From: an uncultured Ruminococcus sp.
GTDB taxonomy: Bacteria > Bacillota > Clostridia > Oscillospirales > Ruminococcaceae
Assembly (NCBI GenBank): GCA_900540005.1
Contig: UQEM01000137.1
Coordinates: 1-6,358, forward strand
Length of the DNA: 6,358 bases
Direction of reading: 5' to 3'
This document shows, piece after piece, positions 1 through 6,358 of the stretch. The position numbers and the translations under genes are program-made. A model generated the notes under the pieces. It worked only from the letters and a program-made list of their open reading frames with translations. It was not told where the DNA came from and did not search any database. How positions within the stretch are numbered: position 1 is the stretch's first letter; every line of letters starts with the position of its first letter.

Positions 1-16
1 TGCAAGCAGATTCAGT

Positions 17-135
17 GCAAAGCCGTCAGGCGGGCTTTGTGCGGTGTTGCCTTAATAAGGGAATGCCCTCTCTTTGAGCGTGTTTCCTCAAAGCTGTTTT
101 CGAGGATCTGCCCTCACCAAAGGCGCTGTCTTTGG
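17..135. other. Cluster of short stem-loops, non-coding, function unknown
   Basis: Four inverted repeats can be read directly. CAAAGCC (18-24) pairs with GGCTTTG (33-39) around an 8-base loop. AGGG (58-61) pairs with CCCT (66-69). CTTTGAG (72-78) pairs with CTCAAAG (87-93) around 8 bases. CCAAAG (117-122) pairs with CTTTGG (130-135) around 7 bases. Three of the four use the same CAAAG/CTTTG core. I see no start codon with a ribosome binding site here. It could be the 3' part of a structured RNA that begins upstream, a leader of murT, or a copy of an interspersed palindromic repeat. I do not recognise a named RNA family or riboswitch, and the strand cannot be decided. The pairings are observed; any role is inference. 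Confidence 0.35.
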
Positions 136-173
136 AATATTAATATTAGTTAAAAAGACTTTTTCGACAGTGT

Positions 174-188
174 GGAGGAAAACAATTG
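174..188 (+). promoter_or_regulatory. Ribosome binding site fixing the TTG start of murT
   Basis: GGAGG at 174-178 lies 7 bases before TTG at 186-188, which is ideal spacing. No ATG sits in frame nearby: the first internal Met is at residue 42, inside the conserved N-terminal part of the family. The site therefore supports initiation at the rarer TTG codon. Confidence 0.8.
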
Positions 189-1529
189 AAAAGACTTCAG
201 ATCCTGATTGGAAAAATCATTGTAAAGATATTACAGCTTCTCGGACGTAATGCGGGAAATCTTCCGGGCATAGTGCTGTGGCATCTTTCGGGGCACAAGA
301 GCTGCTCAATGTTTAAGATAGAATGTCCGATCATCGCGGTTACGGGCACAAACGGAAAGACCTCGGTCACAAACTGCATTGCCAAGCTGTTTGAGGGCAG
401 CGGCAGGAAGATCATAATAAACCGTGAGGGAAACAACCTTGATACGGGAATATGCTCCTTGCTGCTCAGATACTGCGATTTCAGCGGAAGGGTAAAGGCA
501 GATTACCTTATCCTTGAAACGGACGAGTCGCACGTTCCTGTTGTCTACTCGCAGATGAAGCTTGACACGCTCGTGGTTCTGGATTTTTTCCGCGACCAGC
601 TTGACCGAAACGGCGAAATGGAGACTCTTATCAATAAGGTGAACGGTTTCTGCAAAACATTTGAGGGCAACCTGATTTTAAACGGTGACGATCCGAATAC
701 GGCGCGTCTCGGCAGAGCTAATCCGAGAAATAAGAACGTTAAGTATTTCCATGCCGATCGTTATAAGTTCGCGACAGAGAAGATATTTGAGGCATCAGAG
801 GGCAGATTCTGTCCTTTCTGCGGCGAACCGCTTGAGTATGAGTATTATCAGTACTCGCATATCGGAAAGTTCCGCTGCGGCAAGTGCGGTTTCGGCGACT
901 ATGAGCCGTATATAACAGCAAGCGGGATCGACCTTGACAAGCCCGTTTTCACGGCGGACGGTCATACTTACTCGCCCAAGCTCAACAGTATCTACAATGT
1001 TTACAATATGACAGCGGTTGCAGCCGTTGCAAAGCTATATGGAATCGACCCCAAAATCACGGACAGCGTGATTTCCAAATATACCGTTCAGAACGGACGC
1101 ATGGAGACTTTCATGCTCGGCGGCAGAAAAACGATTCTTAATCTTGCCAAAAATCCTGTTGGAGCGAACATGACACTTCGCGTAATGAATGAAATGGAGG
1201 GCGAAAAAGAGCTGCTGTTCGTACTTAATGATAATGTTGCAGACGGACTTGACGTTTCGTGGATATGGGACATTAACTTCACTGTTTTCAGAAATGTAAC
1301 GCGAGTTGTTACATCGGGTACGAGAGCCTATGACATCGCCGTAAGGATCAAGTGTGCAGGATACGATCCTGCAAAAATTGTTGTCAGACCCGATCTGGAC
1401 AAGGCAGTTGCGGTGCTTGCCTCAACGGAGGGACGAAAATTTGTGATCGCGAACTACACGGCGGTTCAGCCGACGAGGAGCGCATTAAAGCGCTATATTG
1501 CAAAGCACGGAGGTAAGAGCAATGATTAA
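186..1529 (+). CDS. murT: Lipid II isoglutaminyl synthase (glutamine-hydrolysing) subunit MurT
   Basis: MurT is the Mur-ligase-like subunit of the MurT-GatD amidotransferase. It uses ATP to activate the alpha-carboxyl of D-Glu in the lipid II stem peptide and accepts ammonia from GatD, giving D-isoglutamine, at the cytoplasmic face of the membrane. Visible features are a hydrophobic/basic N-terminal helix (about 1-35), the ATP P-loop TGTNGKTS (53-60), the TDESH motif (112-116), and the Mur-ligase motif FFRDQLDR (134-141). A Cys4 zinc-ribbon insert follows, with C209, C212, C231 and C234. The C-terminal DUF1727-type domain (about 310-440) carries NPVGAN (323-328) and DGLDVSWIWD (353-362). Asp356 in that motif is the likely residue that MurT lends to the GatD catalytic triad in the known S. 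aureus and S. pneumoniae complexes. At 447 aa the length is normal for the family. The start is TTG, set by GGAGG 7 bases upstream. gatD overlaps its 3' end by 8 bases, implying coupled translation. I see no convincing promoter immediately upstream. Confidence 0.95.
   Translation: MKRLQILIGKIIVKILQLLGRNAGNLPGIVLWHLSGHKSCSMFKIECPIIAVTGTNGKTSVTNCIAKLFEGSGRKIIINREGNNLDTGICSLLLRYCDFSGRVKADYLILETDESHVPVVYSQMKLDTLVVLDFFRDQLDRNGEMETLINKVNGFCKTFEGNLILNGDDPNTARLGRANPRNKNVKYFHADRYKFATEKIFEASEGRFCPFCGEPLEYEYYQYSHIGKFRCGKCGFGDYEPYITASGIDLDKPVFTADGHTYSPKLNSIYNVYNMTAVAAVAKLYGIDPKITDSVISKYTVQNGRMETFMLGGRKTILNLAKNPVGANMTLRVMNEMEGEKELLFVLNDNVADGLDVSWIWDINFTVFRNVTRVVTSGTRAYDIAVRIKCAGYDPAKIVVRPDLDKAVAVLASTEGRKFVIANYTAVQPTRSALKRYIAKHGGKSND
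1509..1524 (+). promoter_or_regulatory. Ribosome binding site of gatD inside the murT 3' end
   Basis: GGAGGT at 1509-1514 lies 7 bases before ATG at 1522-1524, within the last codons of murT. It selects ATG 1522 over the in-frame TTG at 1498, which would add eight residues and has no comparable site. The 8-base overlap with murT suggests translational coupling and equal dosage of the two subunits. Confidence 0.85.
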
Positions 1530-2274
1530 GATACTTCATATGTATGCGGATATGCTTGACCTCTACGGCGACGGCGGAAACATGGAAATACTGCGCTACA
1601 GGTGCAGTTCAAGGGGAATTGAGTGCGTTGTGGACAAGTACTCGATCGACTCGGAAATGCCTGATTTTTCGGCATATGATCTTATTTATATAGGCGGCGG
1701 AGCAGACCTTGAACAGCATCACATTTCGGCCGACCTCATGAAGTGCAGGGAGGGCATTCTGAAAGCTTATAAAAGCGGAGTCTTTCTGCTGCTTATCTGC
1801 GGCGGATATCAGCTCATGGGCAAATATTACCGTGACGCGGACGGCAGTGAGATAAAGGGTCTTGGCTTGTTCGACTATTACACCGTCGCTCCTGGAAGCA
1901 GAAGAAAGCGCTGTATCGGCAATATTGTTATCGAAACGCAAAAGGCCGGAGTTCCTGTAAAGGTGGTCGGTTTTGAGAATCACGGCGGTCAGACAGTGGG
2001 CGTAAAGAGTCCGTTCGGAAAAGTTCTCTGCGGCAACGGAAACTGCTCAAAGAGCGAGAACGAGGGCTACTGTGAGAAAAATGTTATTGCAACATATCTG
2101 CACGGGCCGCTCCTTGCGAAAAACCCTGAGATCTCAGATCATATCATCGGATATTGTATGCAGAGAAAGCTGAATGCAGGCGGTTCGGCGGAGAAGTATG
2201 AGCTTCCAAAACTTGACGATACGCTTGAAATAAAGTGCAGGAGCGTAATGCTCGAAAGACTGCTCAAAAAATAA
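1522..2274 (+). CDS. gatD: Lipid II isoglutaminyl synthase, glutaminase subunit GatD
   Basis: GatD is a class I (CobB/CobQ-like) glutamine amidotransferase subunit that hydrolyses glutamine and passes ammonia to MurT for amidation of D-Glu in lipid II. In the 250-aa product, the N-terminal YADMLDLYGDGGN block (8-20) is typical of GatD. The oxyanion region GGGADLEQ lies at 58-65. The nucleophile elbow LLICGGYQLMG (90-100) carries the predicted catalytic Cys93. TYLHGPLLAKNP (191-202) carries the predicted catalytic His194. The usual third acidic residue is expected to come from MurT. Arg127/128 lie where a glutamine-binding Arg (Arg128) is described in S. aureus GatD; I infer that equivalence from position alone. 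The length is normal and the frame intact. The start at ATG 1522 is set by the GGAGGT site. The gene ends at a strong terminator, so murT-gatD is a closed two-gene unit on its 3' side. CobQ-type cobyric acid synthase is excluded by the short length and the MurT partner. Confidence 0.95.
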   Translation: MIKILHMYADMLDLYGDGGNMEILRYRCSSRGIECVVDKYSIDSEMPDFSAYDLIYIGGGADLEQHHISADLMKCREGILKAYKSGVFLLLICGGYQLMGKYYRDADGSEIKGLGLFDYYTVAPGSRRKRCIGNIVIETQKAGVPVKVVGFENHGGQTVGVKSPFGKVLCGNGNCSKSENEGYCEKNVIATYLHGPLLAKNPEISDHIIGYCMQRKLNAGGSAEKYELPKLDDTLEIKCRSVMLERLLKK

Positions 2275-5200
2275 ACCTAAGGCGAACCATAAGGTTCGCC
2301 TTTTTGCATAAAGCGTGATTTTCCCTCATACAATTCATTGTGGAGTAAGGAAGGCGCGGCTTTCCTGATCACATAGGAGGAATTTTATGCTCGTGAAAAG
2401 TAAAATTCTGAGGGATACAATACTGCTGACGGCAATGCAGCTTTTGCTGGATACCTCAGCGCTGCTGCTGAACGCATTTATAACGCGCAGACTCGGTGCA
2501 TCGGCTATCGGTATACTGACGCTTATGGGATCGTTTCTGATGCTTGCAGGAGTCATTTCAAACGGCAATGCATTTCTGTGCACGAGCCGTCTCATTTCAG
2601 AGGAGCTTGGCAAGCCCAATTCAAACCCTAACCGTGTTCTTCTGCACGGAGTAAGCTTGTGTCTGCTGCTGAGCGGTGCTGTTTCGGTGGCGGTCATCGC
2701 ATTTGCTGACGTGATATCGGGAAAATTTTTCAGCGGAGCACACATTGCCTCTGCTGTTAAGCTGATGCCGTTCGCACTTATTCTCGGCGCTGTCTCAGCT
2801 TGCCTGAAAGGTTGGTTTAATGCATTCCGCAAGGCAGGAGTTTCGGCGGTTGGCGAGATAATAGAGTTTTTTGTCAAGGCGGCAGTCATAACCGTGATGA
2901 CTCTCACAGCGCATGATCCCGATGAGGCTTCGGTGTGCAGGATAATGATATTCGGAATAATTGCAGGCAGTATTTCGTCTTTTGTGTATTTTTCGGTTCA
3001 GTATCTTATACGCAGGGAAAGCTACACCGGCAGAGGCTCTCTCTCGTTCCGGAAATACGCCTCGTATGCGTTCCCTATAATGGGCGGCGGACTTCTAACG
3101 GCTGTGCTGAGCAGCACCAATGACGCGCTGATACCCATTTGTCTCAGACAGGGCGGAGATACGGCGGAGCAGGCTTTCAGCCGATTTGGAATTTTTGAGG
3201 CGATAGTGATTCCGACGCTCTTTTTTCCGTCAGTAGTGCTTTGCTCGATGTCGGGTATAATCGTGAGCGAGATCGCACGAGCCTGCGCCGAGGGAAACTC
3301 CGAGCGGATTCGCAGTATAGCACAGAGGGTAACGCGGTGGACTGTTATTTTTGCCGTATTTGCGGCAGCGGTTCTCATGCGCTTTGGCATAGCAATAGGC
3401 AAACTCCTCGGCGGCGGATATGATGCAGGCAGGATAATCACGATAATAGCGCCCGTAGTGCCTTTTATATACCTTGAAATAGTGTGCGAGGCGATAATAA
3501 AGGGAATGGGAAAGCAGGCGTTCTCGTCGCTCAATTATCTTGCGGAGTATATTGTGAGAATTTCAGCGGTGCTGATTTTCGTGTCGCGTCTTGGCTTTTA
3601 CGGAATTGTCGCATCATATTATTCAAGCAACGTGATAGGAAACTGCTCGCGGCTTGCAAAGACTGTAAGGCTTACGGGTATGAAAATGCGTCCTGTAAGG
3701 GATATTCTCGTGCCGCCGATGTATGCGTTCCTGACTATGGGCGCGGCGGAGCTTTTAATGCGGCCGTTTGAGCGGTTCAGTGAAAGTCCTGCCTATATGT
3801 GTTTTCAGACCCTGATATGGGGCGCAGGTTACTTTGCGATCTTCTGCGGACTGGCAGACAGAGGGAAGAAAGCCTGTAACTATCCTATCAGTTTTGGCAG
3901 AAGTGCACAATAAACTATATTCGCATTGATGAGAAGTAGAGAAAATATCGGATAAGTATTGCAATTTGTTCATAATTGCTTTATAATATTTATATTCCGT
4001 GTACAAAAAACGGATAATCAATCAAGAGGGGATACTTCACTATGAAAGAATATGATGTTAACAAGGTAAAAAATATCGCTTTTGCCGGTCATAACGGTTC
4101 CGGTAAAACTTTTCTTACAGAGGCAATTCTCTATAAGGCAGGTGCAAGCGACCGCCTCGGTAAGACGGCTGACGGTACAACTGTCTGCGATTATGATCCC
4201 GAAGAAATCAAGAGAAAGATCTCGATCGGAACATCTCTTGCTTCATTTGAATATAATGACTATAAAGTTAATATACTTGATACGCCGGGTTTGTTTGACT
4301 TTGCAGCGGAGATGATCGAAGGCATCCGTGCAGCCGATACCGTAATGATAACGGTTTCTGCCAAGTCAGGCGTTAAGGTCGGCACAAGAAAGGCTTATGA
4401 CGAGGCTGTAAAGCAGGGCAAGTCAAAGATGTTCGTCGTTACTAAGATTGACGACAAGGACGCGAATTTCTTTAATGTTCTCACAGAATTAAAGACAGTG
4501 TTCGGCCCGACTGTATGCCCTGTTGTTGTTCCTGTTATCAGCAGCGGAAAGATCGTTTCCTATGTAAACCTCATAGAAATGAAGGCTTACAAATACGATG
4601 AAAACGGTAATGCCGTTGAAACCGATATGCCCACCGCCGAGATTTCGGAAAAGTTTGAGTACCGTATAGAGGGACTCCTTGCGGCTGTTTCGGAAGCCGT
4701 TGCAGAGACTTCTGACGAGCTTATGGAGAAGTTCTTCGAGGGTGAAGCTTTTACCCAGAAGGAACTCATTGACGGCATACATAACGGCATGAACCGAGGA
4801 ATCATCACACCTGTCGTATGCACTTCGGCATCGGAGCTTGCGGGCATTGATATGCTTCTCAAGGAAATTGAACTGCTCCTGCCCTCACCGTGCGAGGTCT
4901 ATGCGCCTGAGGCGTACAATCCGGCAAAGGAAGTTATAGAAACCCATTGCTCGCTTTCAGAACCGCTTGCAGCATATGTTTTCAAGACCATAGCAGACCC
5001 GTTTGTTGGCAAGATGTCCATGATCCGCGTTATGTCCGGCAAACTTGAGGCAAACAGCGAAGTGTTAAATGCTACAACGGGAGCGGCTGAGAAAATCGGC
5101 AAGCTCTACAATCTGTGCGGCAAAAAGCAGACCGAGGTTTCTTGCGCTTGTGCAGGCGATATCGTGGTAGCCTCCAAGATATCCGCGAATACGGGTGATA

Positions 5201-6358
5201 CGCTTTCAACAGCTTCAAGGATAATTGAGTTCCCGCAGATGGAATTCCCACGCCCGTGCTATTCAATGGCTGTAAAGGCAAAGACTCAGGGCGATGAGGC
5301 AAAGATCTCCGCAAGTATGCAGAGACTTACCGAGGAAGATCCTACCCTCACATACACGCAGGACGAGGACACTAAGGAACAGATACTCAGCGGTCTCGGC
5401 GAGCAGCATATTGAAGTTGCTGCGGCTAAGCTAAAGAGCAAATTCGGCGTAGAGGTGAACCTCTCAGTTCCGAAGATCGCTTATAAGGAGACTATCCGCA
5501 AAAAGGTAAAGGTTGAGGGCAAGCACAAGAAACAGTCAGGCGGACACGGTCAGTACGGCCATGTATGGATCGAATTTGAGCCATGTATCAGCGATACTCT
5601 TATTTTTGAGGAAAAGGTTTTCGGCGGAGCTGTTCCAAAGAATTACTTCCCGGCAGTTCAGAAAGGTCTGGAGGATTCGGTCAAGAGAGGTGTTCTCGCA
5701 GGTTGTCCTGTGGTCGGACTCAAGGCTATTCTCGTGGACGGTTCTTATCACCCTGTTGATTCGTCGGAAATGGCGTTCAAGACTGCTGCCTCCATTGCTT
5801 ATAAGGACGGTATGCGTCAGGCTGACCCTGTTATCCTTGAACCTATCGGCGAGCTGAAAGTAACTGCTCCTGATGAAAACACGGGCGATATCATGGGTGA
5901 ACTCAACAAGCGCAGAGGCAGAGTTCTCGGTATGGAGCCTGTTGAGCACGGTACAACTCTGATTCAGGCAGAAGTTCCCATGCGTGAGATGCATGACTTT
6001 GCAATGTACCTTCGTCAGGTAACGAGAGGTATGGGCAGCTTCACACTTGATTTCGAGAGATATGAACAGCTTCCTGCAAATCTGCTTACAGAAGTGATTT
6101 CTTCACTCAGCATGGCAGATTAAGGTAGAATTCAGAAAAATTTTAAAAATTTTTGAGCCGGATTTTCCCTGTATTTCGGGGAAAATCCGACCATCTGAAA
6201 AAAACTTGAAATTTTTTTGAAAAAATTTCAGAAAAACGCTTGACAAACTAAAAGATCCGTGCTATAATATATAAGTCGTCAGGCAAGAACGACAAACAAC
6301 TTAAAGAAAACGTGGGGGTTTAGCTCAGCTGGGAGAGCATCTGCCTTACAAGCAGAGG

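Overview
The window looks like chromosomal DNA of a low-to-mid GC Gram-positive bacterium of the class Clostridia, plausibly a Ruminococcaceae/Oscillospiraceae gut anaerobe. This is inferred from the MurT-GatD peptidoglycan amidation pair, strong AGGAGG-type ribosome binding sites, consensus sigma-A promoters, and an EF-G paralogue of the kind I associate with clostridia. No sequence search was possible, so the family-level assignment is tentative.

Layout, all genes rightward. Positions 1-185 are non-coding as far as I can tell and hold several short stem-loops built on CAAAG/CTTTG arms. Then come murT (186-1529, TTG start) and gatD (1522-2274), overlapping by 8 bases and closed by a clear intrinsic terminator (2279-2305). 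A polytopic MATE/MVF-type flippase related to SpoVB/polysaccharide exporters follows (2387-3913). After a 128-base gap with a good sigma-A promoter (TTGCAA-17-TATAAT) lies an EF-G-like GTPase of 693 aa (4042-6123). The last 235 bases hold AT-rich inverted repeats, a promoter that matches consensus at every element (TTGACA, 17 bp, TGCTATAAT), and the first 45 bases of a tRNA-Val(UAC), cut by the window end.

How the genes fit together: MurT and GatD form the enzyme that amidates the alpha-carboxyl of D-glutamate on lipid II. The next gene encodes a lipid-linked-sugar flippase-type membrane protein, so the first half of the window has an envelope theme, although the terminator separates the two transcription units. 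The second half concerns translation (EF-G paralogue, tRNA).

I found no mobile element, CRISPR array, toxin or defence system, and no convincing undescribed system. The points most worth a second look are the stem-loop cluster at the left edge and the altered GTPase motifs of the EF-G paralogue (Leu in place of the catalytic His, TKID in place of NKxD, Ser in place of the switch I Thr).
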